DNA from: CBDEGK01 sp965237855
GTDB lineage: Bacteria > Pseudomonadota > Gammaproteobacteria > Pseudomonadales > Halieaceae
Assembly: GCA_965237855.1 (NCBI GenBank)
Contig: CBDEGK010000004.1
Location: forward strand, 186,001 to 250,000
Direction: 5' to 3'
Length of the DNA: 64,000 nt
The first letter of the stretch is position 1. The number at the start of each line of letters is the position of its first letter. The position numbers were made by a program, and so were the translations under genes. Positions 9,280 to 17,849 of the stretch are shown here, in pieces. The notes under the pieces are model-generated. The model made no database searches, was not told where the DNA came from, and saw nothing but the letters and a program-made list of their open reading frames with translations.

Positions 9280-10569
9280 ATGAGCGACAAGAAAGCATCC
9301 CTTAGCATCGATGGACTGGATGAGGCCATTGAGCTGCCAATTTACAGTGGCAGTATCGGCCCAGACGTCATTGATGTCGGCAGCCTGACTGGCAAGGGCA
9401 TGTTTACTTATGATCCGGGTTTTGTCTCTACCGCCGCGTGCGAATCGCAAATTACTTACATCGATGGCGGCAAGGGCGTGCTGTTACACCGCGGCTATCC
9501 CATCGAACAACTGGCCGAGCATTCCGATTATCTTGAGACCTGTTACCTGTTGTTGTACGGCGAGCTGCCCAACGCTGAGCAGAAGGCCGAGTTCGAAAAT
9601 ACCGTGCGCTACCACACCATGGTGCACGACCAACTGACCTCCTTTTTCCACGGTTTCCGTCGCGACGCCCACCCCATGGCCATCCTCTGTGGCGTCGTCG
9701 GTGCCCTCTCCGCCTTCTATCATGACTCACTGGACATTTCCGATGAGCGCCACCGCCAGATAGCCGCATTCCGACTGATCGCCAAGATGCCAACCCTGGC
9801 CGCCATGAGCTACAAGTTCTCCATTGGCCAGCCCTTTATGTACCCGGATAACAGCCTCGATTACGCCGAGAATTTCCTGCACATGATGTTTGGCACGCCC
9901 TGTGAAGAGAGCAACATCAGTCCGGTACTGGCCAAGGCCATGGATCGTATCTTCCTGCTTCACGCAGACCATGAACAAAATGCCTCCACCTCAACCGTAC
10001 GCCTGACCGGCTCCTCCGGCGCCAATCCCTTTGCCTGTATAGCAGCTGGCATTGCCGCATTGTGGGGCCCCTCCCACGGTGGTGCTAACGAGGCGGTGCT
10101 GAATATGTTGGAGGAGATCGGTGATATCAGCCGCATCGATGAGTTTGTGGCCCGGGCCAAAGACAAGGAAGACCCCTTCCGGCTGATGGGCTTTGGTCAT
10201 CGCGTCTACAAGAATTTTGACCCCCGTGCCAAGGTCATGAAAGAAGCCGCTGATGAAGTACTGGCGGAGCTGGGCCTGGAAAATGACCCACTGCTCGCCA
10301 TTGCCAAACGCCTGGAGGAAATCGCTCTCGAGGACGAATACTTCATCGAGAAGAAGCTGTATCCCAATGTGGACTTTTACTCAGGCATTATTCTCAAGGC
10401 TATCGGCATTCCCACCAGCATGTTCACGGTCATTTTTGCCGTCGGCCGCACCGTGGGCTGGATCGCCCATTGGAACGAGATGATCAGCGGCAGCTACCGT
10501 ATCGGTCGCCCGCGCCAGCTCTACACCGGTCACACGCAACGCGACTACGCACCCGTCGACGAACGCTGA
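9280..10569 (+). CDS. gltA: Citrate synthase (type I/II, hexameric family)
   Basis: 429 residues starting MSDKKASLSIDG; an in-frame ATG 21 bases upstream is possible, but the AGGA sequence sits correctly for the downstream one. The N-terminal beta domain of the gammaproteobacterial enzyme is present. The catalytic residues sit in PSHGGANEAVLNML (His), MGFGHRVYKNFDPRAK (His) and NVDFYSGI (Asp). It condenses oxaloacetate and acetyl-CoA. It is divergent from the sdh-suc operon, the arrangement usual in pseudomonads and relatives. Confidence 0.97.
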   Translation: MSDKKASLSIDGLDEAIELPIYSGSIGPDVIDVGSLTGKGMFTYDPGFVSTAACESQITYIDGGKGVLLHRGYPIEQLAEHSDYLETCYLLLYGELPNAEQKAEFENTVRYHTMVHDQLTSFFHGFRRDAHPMAILCGVVGALSAFYHDSLDISDERHRQIAAFRLIAKMPTLAAMSYKFSIGQPFMYPDNSLDYAENFLHMMFGTPCEESNISPVLAKAMDRIFLLHADHEQNASTSTVRLTGSSGANPFACIAAGIAALWGPSHGGANEAVLNMLEEIGDISRIDEFVARAKDKEDPFRLMGFGHRVYKNFDPRAKVMKEAADEVLAELGLENDPLLAIAKRLEEIALEDEYFIEKKLYPNVDFYSGIILKAIGIPTSMFTVIFAVGRTVGWIAHWNEMISGSYRIGRPRQLYTGHTQRDYAPVDER

Positions 10570-10573
10570 AAGC

Positions 10574-11695
10574 ATGACTGATATAGTCATCAGCGGAACC
10601 GGACTGTTCACGCCGGAACAGTCCATCAGCAACACCGAGCTGGTAGAGTCCTTCAACAGCTGGGCTGACCAGTTCAATGCTGAACACGCCGATGCCATCG
10701 CCGCGGGCGAAGTGGCGGCGCAGACACACTCCTCGGTGGAGTTCATCGAGAAAGCCTCTGGCATCAAGAGTCGGTATGTGATCGACAAGTCGGGTGTCCT
10801 CGACCCGGCGCGAATGGTCCCGAGCATTGCTGAACGCAGCAATGAGGAAGCCTCGCTGCAATGTGAAATAGGCGTTCTCGCCGCGCGCCAGGCCATGGAT
10901 ATGGCCGGCAAGGAACCGCAAGACATCGATGCGGTGCTGGTAGCCTGCTCCAACCTGCAACGCGCCTACCCCGCCATGGCGGTGGAGTTACAGGCGGCGC
11001 TGGGTATCAAAGGCTGGGGTTACGACATGAACGTGGCCTGCTCTTCCGCCACCTTTGGCATACAAGCCGCCCGCGATGCCATCGCCAATGGCAGTGCACG
11101 CGCGGTGCTGGTGGTAAATCCTGAAATATGCAGTGGCCACCTCAATTTCAGGGATCGCGACGCCCACTTTATCTTTGGTGACGTGTGTACCGCTGTCCTG
11201 CTGGAAAGCGCCGATACAGCCAGCTCACCGGAGCAGTACAAGATACTCGGCAGCCGGCTGCAAACGACCTTCTCCAATAACATTCGCAATAACTTTGGCT
11301 TCCTCAATCGCGCGGATGAAAGCGGCATTGGCGAAACAGACAAACTGTTTGTCCAAAATGGACGCAAAGTATTCAAGGAAGTTTGCCCGATGGTGGCCGA
11401 ACAGATAGTCGACCACCTGGGTAGTCTCGATTTGACCGGTCAGGACATCAAACGCATGTGGCTGCACCAGGCGAACCTCAGCATGAATCAATTTATTGGC
11501 AAGCGGGTATTGGGACGCGAGGCTACTGACGACGAGGCCCCGACGATTCTCGATGAATACGCCAATACCAGTTCAGCGGGCTCGGTCATTGCCTTTCACA
11601 AGCACAGGAGTGATTTCAAGGCCGGCGACATCGGCGTTCTCTGCTCCTTTGGCGCCGGTTACAGTATCGGCTCGGTCATACTCGAACGTCTTTAG
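10574..11695 (+). CDS. FabH-like beta-ketoacyl-ACP synthase III
   Basis: 373 residues of the thiolase fold. The nucleophilic cysteine lies in NVACSSATFG, the histidine in WLHQANLSMN and the asparagine in EYANTSSAGS, giving the Cys-His-Asn triad of KAS III enzymes. It is longer than E. coli FabH (about 317) and carries an N-terminal insertion, as in the subgroup containing Pseudomonas PA3286, which uses acyl-CoA primers. The same acyl-CoA use here is inference. The ATG is 4 bases after the gltA stop, so the two genes are almost certainly co-transcribed. Confidence 0.88.
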   Translation: MTDIVISGTGLFTPEQSISNTELVESFNSWADQFNAEHADAIAAGEVAAQTHSSVEFIEKASGIKSRYVIDKSGVLDPARMVPSIAERSNEEASLQCEIGVLAARQAMDMAGKEPQDIDAVLVACSNLQRAYPAMAVELQAALGIKGWGYDMNVACSSATFGIQAARDAIANGSARAVLVVNPEICSGHLNFRDRDAHFIFGDVCTAVLLESADTASSPEQYKILGSRLQTTFSNNIRNNFGFLNRADESGIGETDKLFVQNGRKVFKEVCPMVAEQIVDHLGSLDLTGQDIKRMWLHQANLSMNQFIGKRVLGREATDDEAPTILDEYANTSSAGSVIAFHKHRSDFKAGDIGVLCSFGAGYSIGSVILERL

Positions 11696-11712
11696 CCTGT
11701 TCGGGCAGAGAG

Positions 11713-12777
11713 TCAGGCGGCGCCGACAATCCCTTCCAGGGCCGCCAACAACAGCTCACATTGTTCCTGGGTACCCACGGTAATTCGCAGGTAGTCGCGG
11801 GTTCTCTCGGCACTGAAGTAACGCACCAGAATATGTTGCTCGCGCAGGGCCAGGAAAACAGCCTCTGCGTTATTCTGCGGCGGTCGCGCCAACACAAAGT
11901 TGGCACTGGATGGCAGCACCTGGAAGCCTAGTACTGTCAGCCCGGCAGACAGGTTTTCACGATTGCCAATCAGGCGCTGACAGCTCTCTTCAAACCACTG
12001 CCGATCCTCCAGCCCAGCTACCGCGGCAGCTTCTGCCAGCCGGTCTAGCGGGTAGGAATTAAAGCTGTTTTTTACCCGCTGCAAACCTTCGATCAATCCA
12101 ACATCACCGAACGCCGCGCCCACTCGCAAGCCGGCCAGCCCCCGCGACTTGGAGAGCGTCTGCACCACCAGCAGGTTGTCATAGCGGTCGATGAGCGACA
12201 CGGCGGACTCGCAGCCGAAGTCGACATAGGCCTCGTCGACCACCAGCACCGAGTCGGTATTGTCTTGCAACAGGCCTTCGATTGCCGCCAGCTCCAGGGC
12301 GATACCCGTGGGGGCATTGGGATTGGCAATGATGATGCCGCCGTTGTGGCGGTGATACGCCTGCGGATCAATAGTAAATTGCTCATCGAGTGGCACAGTC
12401 TGATACGTCAGCCGATACAGGGCACAGTGGACCGGGTAAAAGCTGTAGGTCACGTCCGGAAATAACACCGGCAAGCTGGGATTGAACAGGGCCTGGAAAG
12501 TATGGGCCAGCACCTCGTCGGAACCGTTACCGATAAAGACCTGTTCTGGTTGCAGCGCCAGGTCTGTCGCCCAGGCCTGGCGCAGCCGTGTATTTTCCGG
12601 GTCCGGGTACAAACGCAGGCTATCATCACCAGCGCTGTGAATCGCCTCTAACACTTTCGGTGACGGCGGCCAGGGCAGCTCATTGGTATTGAGCTTTACC
12701 AGCTTGTCCTGCTGTGGTTGTTCGCCGGGAACATAGGGCGACAACTCGCTGACCAGGGGGCTCCAGAAACGGGACAT
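11713..12777 (-). CDS. hisC: Histidinol-phosphate aminotransferase
   Basis: 354 residues of the PLP aminotransferase fold I. The chosen start MSRFWSPLVSELSPYVPGEQ is preceded by AAAGGAGAG at good spacing. Family features are LNTNELPWPPSPKV, FIGNGSDEVLAHTFQAL, ANPNAPTGIAL, VVDEAYVDF and the PLP lysine in TLSKSRGLAGLRVGAAF. It transfers the amino group in histidine synthesis, here as a lone gene away from other his genes. A role in another aromatic aminotransfer is possible but less likely. Confidence 0.92.
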   Translation of the reverse strand: MSRFWSPLVSELSPYVPGEQPQQDKLVKLNTNELPWPPSPKVLEAIHSAGDDSLRLYPDPENTRLRQAWATDLALQPEQVFIGNGSDEVLAHTFQALFNPSLPVLFPDVTYSFYPVHCALYRLTYQTVPLDEQFTIDPQAYHRHNGGIIIANPNAPTGIALELAAIEGLLQDNTDSVLVVDEAYVDFGCESAVSLIDRYDNLLVVQTLSKSRGLAGLRVGAAFGDVGLIEGLQRVKNSFNSYPLDRLAEAAAVAGLEDRQWFEESCQRLIGNRENLSAGLTVLGFQVLPSSANFVLARPPQNNAEAVFLALREQHILVRYFSAERTRDYLRITVGTQEQCELLLAALEGIVGAA

Positions 12778-12879
12778 CAACAACTCTCCTTTTTCAAGCG
12801 CGAAATTATAACAACCACCACGCTTTCTATCGCCCTGTGCACTCCATATACTGTGGTAAAAGTTGTCTGGATCGAAGTA

Positions 12880-13560
12880 ATGGCTATACAAAACCCCTTT
12901 AGTAACCTGTTCGCTCAATCTCCGATGGGGCCGTTACAGGATCACATGTCAAAAGTTCACGCCACCGCCGAGGCACTGCTACCCTTCCTGAAGGCCGCAC
13001 AAAAGGGCAATTGGGATAAGGCGAAAGAGCTACAAAAAGACATCGTCAAGCATGAAGAGGCCGCTGATAAGCAGAAGCGCTCGCTGCGCAAGCATTTGCC
13101 AAAGAGCCTGTTTATGCCTGTATCCCGCGGTGATCTACTGGAACTGGTAGCCATGCAGGACCAGATCGCCAACCGCGCCAAAGACATTGCAGGTCTGATG
13201 CTGGGTCGCAAGATGGCCTTCCCGGAAAAGCTGGACGAGCAGATTATCGAGTACGCCGAGGCCTCTATCAGCACCTCCGGCAGTGCACTGGAGGCGATCA
13301 AGCGTATCGACGATGTCATTGAGGCGGGTTTTGGCAGTCGCCAGGTCAAGACCGTCGAGGACAATATATCTGAAATCGAAAAACTCGAACATCGCTCCGA
13401 CAAACTCCAGGTCAAGCTGAGAGCGAAGCTGTTCAAGCTGGAGAAAGACATTGATCCGGTAGAGGCGATGTTCCTGTACCGGCTCCTCGACTGGATTGGT
13501 GATATTGCCGACTATGCCGAAAAAGTGGGCAACCGCCTGCAGATATTAATCAGCGTCTAA
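12880..13560 (+). CDS. DUF47 / PhoU-like phosphate-transport accessory protein (TIGR00153 type)
   Basis: 226 residues, the usual length, rich in charged helices with no membrane segment. It begins MAIQNPFSNLFAQSPMGPLQ and carries family blocks RGDLLELVAMQDQIANRAKD and MFLYRLLDWIGDIADYAE. Members normally stand beside Pit-type phosphate transporters and are thought to regulate them; no pit gene is visible here. It ends directly against the convergent porin gene, leaving no spacer at all. Confidence 0.85.
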   Translation: MAIQNPFSNLFAQSPMGPLQDHMSKVHATAEALLPFLKAAQKGNWDKAKELQKDIVKHEEAADKQKRSLRKHLPKSLFMPVSRGDLLELVAMQDQIANRAKDIAGLMLGRKMAFPEKLDEQIIEYAEASISTSGSALEAIKRIDDVIEAGFGSRQVKTVEDNISEIEKLEHRSDKLQVKLRAKLFKLEKDIDPVEAMFLYRLLDWIGDIADYAEKVGNRLQILISV

Positions 13561-14838
13561 TTAATACTTGAACTTGGTGTCGAACATAATGCGATCGTAG
13601 TCGCGGGCATCGCCGCTGTTGCCACCGATTTCGTTGCGGAAATAGGTCACACCCAGGCTCCACTTCTTGTTGATACCGAAGCCGCCTTTAAACACATGGC
13701 CCTTGGCATCGGTGCCGCTACCGCCGAAATCAGAATCGCTTAACAATCCCAGGGTGGCATCCGCTTCCAGGTCCTGCCAGATATAGGCCAGGTCCCAACT
13801 GCCGCGGCCACTGGTTTTACCGAGTTTGACGCCCACCGCGTAACCGGTTTCGTTCTCGTCAGCGTCGGTGTTGTATACATAGTCTGCAAAGATGGCGAGC
13901 GGCATGTCGCCTACATTCAGGCCCATGTCAAAGAAACCCTGCACGGTCTTGTAGTCATACAGGTATTCACAAGCAATCAGTTCGCTGGGGTTCGTACAGC
14001 TAAAGCTGTTGCCGAAGAAATCATCCGCGGCACCAAAAAACGGTGTCTTGCCGGCAGTCTCGATGCTTTGATAGCCAACACCGGCTACCAGCCTGGCGCT
14101 ACCCAGTTGGCCGTTGAAACCCGCCTGGCCGCCGTAGGTGAACGAGGTGTTATCTTTCTTCTGGTCACTTTCCAGCCAGGTGCCGCCGGCACTGAGAAAA
14201 AACGAACCCGGCGTCCAGGTCATAGCAATCCCTTCCGGATTGTAGTCACCATCCCAGATCAGACCGTGCTTTTGGGGCCGGTAGTAAATATTCTTGAATT
14301 TACCGCCGATAAGATTCAGATCATCCGTGGCCCCCCAGTTGAAATACGCAAGGTCGAGGCGCAGGTCCTTGGTGGAACCGCCACCACCCAGGGTCTGGTT
14401 GGTGGAGACCGGATCGTCGCCACCGCTGGCGAAACCCAAGCCCACTTCGACATCGTCGTCCAGCTTGGCAATGATGGCCGCACGGGCACGAATACGGTTT
14501 CGGTCGCGAGTGGATATATTCTCTTCGTCGATGCCCTCGTAGCGATAGCGGAAATCGCCCTTGATGCGAATCGTTTCAGTCCAGGATGCCGCGCCGGCAC
14601 TTTTATTGACCGGCGCCACCTGGGCCTTGCTGAATTCCACCTCCTTAACAGTCTGCGCATTGATCTCGCGCAACCTTTCATTTTCCGCTTCCAGCGCAGA
14701 TAGGCGCTCTGAAAACTGGGCAAACTGCACCTGCATATCGGCAAATTCCTGGTCACTGATGGCTGCACTCGCGAGCGGTGACTGAAGCAGCACTTGCACC
14801 AGCAAAATCGTTGCCAGTAGTGAATAACCATTTTTCAT
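13561..14838 (-). CDS. Putative outer-membrane porin (Porin_5 type)
   Basis: 425 residues with a signal peptide ending around SPLASAA. A short coiled-coil follows (about residues 30-65, FSERLSALEAENERLREIN) and then a beta-barrel rich in alternating aromatic strands. The strand block GLGFASGGDDPVSTNQTLGG is characteristic of the Porin_5 family. The coiled-coil suggests trimerisation or peptidoglycan contact. Its substrate is not known; the neighbouring PhoU-like gene hints at phosphate or polyphosphate, but this is inference. The last residue is Tyr instead of the more usual terminal Phe. Confidence 0.83.
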   Translation of the reverse strand: MKNGYSLLATILLVQVLLQSPLASAAISDQEFADMQVQFAQFSERLSALEAENERLREINAQTVKEVEFSKAQVAPVNKSAGAASWTETIRIKGDFRYRYEGIDEENISTRDRNRIRARAAIIAKLDDDVEVGLGFASGGDDPVSTNQTLGGGGSTKDLRLDLAYFNWGATDDLNLIGGKFKNIYYRPQKHGLIWDGDYNPEGIAMTWTPGSFFLSAGGTWLESDQKKDNTSFTYGGQAGFNGQLGSARLVAGVGYQSIETAGKTPFFGAADDFFGNSFSCTNPSELIACEYLYDYKTVQGFFDMGLNVGDMPLAIFADYVYNTDADENETGYAVGVKLGKTSGRGSWDLAYIWQDLEADATLGLLSDSDFGGSGTDAKGHVFKGGFGINKKWSLGVTYFRNEIGGNSGDARDYDRIMFDTKFKY

Positions 14839-14876
14839 GTTGTAGCTCTCCTAGTTACCGATTACACACAGCGATA

Positions 14877-14905
14877 TTTTGCGCCTCACTGTTGGAGGCG
14901 CAAAA
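14877..14905. other. Perfect 11-bp inverted repeat between the korB end and the porin start
   Basis: The arms TTTTGCGCCTC and GAGGCGCAAAA flank a 7-base loop. The T-tract precedes the stem and the A-tract follows it on both strands, so this is not a textbook intrinsic terminator. It could be an mRNA hairpin behind korB or an operator in front of the porin gene. Confidence 0.6.
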
Positions 14906-14934
14906 TAAGACAAAACAATGAAAAACGGAAGCTT

Positions 14935-15987
14935 TTAACGCAGTGAGGCGTTGATATTTTGCAGAACTTTACTGCCCGGGCACAGCTCTTCAGGGCCCAG
15001 TTCATTCAGAGGCCTGGACACGGTATCCAGGGCTTCGTGCAAGTCGCGCGAGTCCTTGTTCATGTATATCAGGCCGGTGAGAATCTCGCCGTCGCCACGA
15101 TGTTGTTCCATCACCGTCATTGCCGAGCCCCGATTAAAGGGATCGAGCCCCTCAGCCAGCTTGTGCAGGTGGATAACCGAACCATCGTGCATGGTGACCT
15201 CGTTGGAGGTGCCGGGCTGGTAGTGGGCGGTGATTTCCTGACGCATGGGCACGAAGTCCAGGGTGCCGGTGGCCTGGGAGTGCTCACGTACAAATTCGTA
15301 AGCCTTGGTAGAGGCCTCATTGTTGTTAAAGGTGACACAGGGCGACAACACATCAATCAGGGCGAAGCCCTGGTGGGTAATAGCCGCTTTGATCAGTGGC
15401 ACCAGTTGCTCCTTGTCCCCGGAGAAACTGCGAGCAACAAAGGTTGCCCCCAGGGTCAGCGCGGTGGCACAGAGATCTATCGCGCCAAAGAGATTGGGGT
15501 CGCCTTTCTTGCTGGCTGAACCCTCATCGGCGGTGGCCGAATCCTGCCCCTTGGTGAGACCGTAGCAGCCATTGTTCATGACGATATACACCATGTTCAG
15601 GTTGCGCCGGATGGCGTGGGTAAATTGCCCCATACCAATCGATGCCGTATCGCCGTCACCAGACACCGCCAGGTAGATCAGGTCGCGGTTGGCCATGGAA
15701 GCACCCGTGGCCACCGAGGGCATACGCCCGTGCACCGAGTTGAAGCCATGGGATTTACCGAGGAAATAGGTCGGCGTCTTGGAGGAACAACCAATACCGG
15801 ATATCTTGGCGATTTTGTGTGGCTCGATCGACAGTTCGTGTACCGCTTTAACAATCGCGCCGCTAATAGAGTCGTGGCCACAGCCGGCGCAGAGGGTGGA
15901 AATGGAACCCTCGTAGTCTGCCTTGGTATAGCCGAGCTCATTGACGGGCAGCTCGGGGTGGCGAAATGTCGGGTTGATATAACTCAT
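14935..15987 (-). CDS. korB: 2-oxoacid:acceptor oxidoreductase, beta (ThDP) subunit
   Basis: 350 residues. The ThDP-binding half shows STLCAGCGHDSISGAIVK, ISGIGCSSKTPTYFLG, GDGDTASIGMGQFTHA and NNGCYGLTKGQDSAT, the pattern of KorB/PorB-type subunits. It pairs with the upstream alpha subunit, whose stop overlaps this start by 4 bases. The enzyme decarboxylates a 2-oxoacid to acyl-CoA with electrons going to ferredoxin. 2-oxoglutarate is the commonest substrate for this gene layout, but pyruvate or branched oxoacids cannot be excluded by reading. Confidence 0.88.
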   Translation of the reverse strand: MSYINPTFRHPELPVNELGYTKADYEGSISTLCAGCGHDSISGAIVKAVHELSIEPHKIAKISGIGCSSKTPTYFLGKSHGFNSVHGRMPSVATGASMANRDLIYLAVSGDGDTASIGMGQFTHAIRRNLNMVYIVMNNGCYGLTKGQDSATADEGSASKKGDPNLFGAIDLCATALTLGATFVARSFSGDKEQLVPLIKAAITHQGFALIDVLSPCVTFNNNEASTKAYEFVREHSQATGTLDFVPMRQEITAHYQPGTSNEVTMHDGSVIHLHKLAEGLDPFNRGSAMTVMEQHRGDGEILTGLIYMNKDSRDLHEALDTVSRPLNELGPEELCPGSKVLQNINASLR

Positions 15988-17846
15988 GAGACTTCTCCTG
16001 AGCTCAGCTGCGCAGTTTCTCTGTGCAGCGGCGTTACGTTAGTTCCGGGAATCTGTTGCAAAATCTGTTTGCGAATATTGCGGGCACTGATGGGCGTGCC
16101 GTCAAAACACAATACTGATTTCAACTTGTCCGGGCCAAATTCGAATTCTGCCATCAGCAGGGTGCGCAACTGGGCATCGCGATTCTGCTCAATCACGAAA
16201 GTGCGCTCATGGTTGTCAATGAAATCTTCCACCTCGTCATTGAAAGGGAATGCCCGCACCCTAATGGCGTCGATATGCACACCCTCGTCCGCCAGGTAAT
16301 CCAGCGCCTCGAGGCTGGAGGCCTCACTGGTGCCGTAGAAAAGAACACCGATGTCGGTTTCCTGCCGCGCCGGCGTCTGAACGGGAGTCGGTACAAAGGA
16401 CTTGGCGGTCTCCCACTTGGCCATCAGCCGGTGCATATTTTGCTCGTAGATTTCGCCGCTCTCGGTATACACCGCGTACTCATCACGGCTGGTGCCGCGG
16501 GTAAAAAATGCCCCCTTGGTGGGGTGGGTACCCGGATAGGTGCGATAGCACAATGCATCGAGATCAACATCCAGGTAACGACCAAATTCTTCCATGTTGT
16601 CCAGGTCTTCCGCCGACAGGACCTTGCCGCGATCATACTCGCGCTCATCGTCCCAGGTAAACGGTGCCGACATATTGTCATTCATACCCAGATCCAGGTC
16701 GGACATGAGGATAATCGGTGTCTGCAGACGTTCGGCCAGGTCGAAAGAGTCCGCCGTCATATTGAAACACTCCAGCGGTGAAGACGGGAACAGCAACACC
16801 TGCTTGGTGTCACCATGGGAAGCATAGGCTGTAGACAACACATCAGACTGCTGGGTACGGGTGGGCATGCCGGTGGAGGGACCTGCCCGCTGCACGTCGA
16901 TCAGCACCGTCGGAATTTCTGCGAAGTAGGCCAGTCCGAGGAATTCTGACATCAGTGAGATGCCGGGGCCACTGGTGGCGGTAAAAGCACGCGCGCCATT
17001 CCAGCTCGCCCCAATCACCATGCCGATGGCTGCCAATTCATCTTCCGCCTGCACAATCGCGTAGTTCTTCTGGCCGCTGCCGGGATCGATGCGCATGCGC
17101 TTGCAGTACTTTTCGAAGGCCTCGATCACCGAGGTAGACGGCGTAATCGGGTACCAGGCAGCCATGGTAGCGCCACCGTAGATGGCGCCAAGACCCACGG
17201 CGCTGTTGCCGTCAATCAGAATGGCGTCGCCGACCAGGTCCCGGGCTTCGACACGAATAGAGAGGGGACAGTCAAAATTCTCCTTGGCGTACTGGTGTCC
17301 TAATTCCAGGGCGTGGATATTGGGCGCCACTAATTTATCCTTGCCCTTGAACTGGTCAGCAACCAGGCGGGTGATAACGCCCATATCGATGTCCAGCAAT
17401 GCGGCCAGGGCACCGACGTAGATAACGTTTTTGAAGAGCTGGCGCTGACGGGGATCGGTGTATTCCCGGGCGCAGATCTTGGTCAGCGGCAGACCGAGGA
17501 TCTGCACGTCGTTTCGAATCAGGCGCAGGTCCAGGGGCTTGGTATTGTCGTAGATAAAAAATCCGCCGCTCTCCACTTCCTGGATGTCCTGGGGCATGCT
17601 CTGCGGGTTGACGCTGAGCATGATGTCCACCCCGCCACGACGGCCAAGATAGCCCTTCTCACTCACGCGTACTTCATACCAGGTTGGTAAACCCTGGATG
17701 TTGGAGGGGAAAATATTTTTCGGACAAACCGGCAGGCCCATCCGGAACAGAGCCTTGGCAAACAAATGATTGGCGCTGGCCGAACCTGTGCCGTTAACGT
17801 TGGCAAACTTGATGACAAAGTCGTTTACCGCTTGAATAGTTTTCAT
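15984..17846 (-). CDS. korA: 2-oxoacid:acceptor oxidoreductase, fused gamma-alpha subunit
   Basis: 620 residues. Residues about 1-190 form the gamma domain (FANVNGTGSASANHLFAKAL, YEVRVSEKGYLGRRGGVDIM). Residues 200-620 form the alpha subunit, with ITPSTSVIEAFEKY, TATSGPGISLMSEFLGLA and RAGPSTGMPTRTQQSDV. Gamma-alpha fusions are usual in KorAB-type enzymes of aerobes. It overlaps korB by 4 bases and lies 3 bases after the flavoprotein gene, so the three genes form one operon. Confidence 0.88.
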   Translation of the reverse strand: MKTIQAVNDFVIKFANVNGTGSASANHLFAKALFRMGLPVCPKNIFPSNIQGLPTWYEVRVSEKGYLGRRGGVDIMLSVNPQSMPQDIQEVESGGFFIYDNTKPLDLRLIRNDVQILGLPLTKICAREYTDPRQRQLFKNVIYVGALAALLDIDMGVITRLVADQFKGKDKLVAPNIHALELGHQYAKENFDCPLSIRVEARDLVGDAILIDGNSAVGLGAIYGGATMAAWYPITPSTSVIEAFEKYCKRMRIDPGSGQKNYAIVQAEDELAAIGMVIGASWNGARAFTATSGPGISLMSEFLGLAYFAEIPTVLIDVQRAGPSTGMPTRTQQSDVLSTAYASHGDTKQVLLFPSSPLECFNMTADSFDLAERLQTPIILMSDLDLGMNDNMSAPFTWDDEREYDRGKVLSAEDLDNMEEFGRYLDVDLDALCYRTYPGTHPTKGAFFTRGTSRDEYAVYTESGEIYEQNMHRLMAKWETAKSFVPTPVQTPARQETDIGVLFYGTSEASSLEALDYLADEGVHIDAIRVRAFPFNDEVEDFIDNHERTFVIEQNRDAQLRTLLMAEFEFGPDKLKSVLCFDGTPISARNIRKQILQQIPGTNVTPLHRETAQLSSGEVS

Positions 17847-17849
17847 CGT

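Noticed and set aside
14877..14905. Intrinsic terminator of korB
   Set aside because: The stem is perfect, but the T run precedes it and A residues follow it on both strands, the wrong order for a rho-independent terminator.
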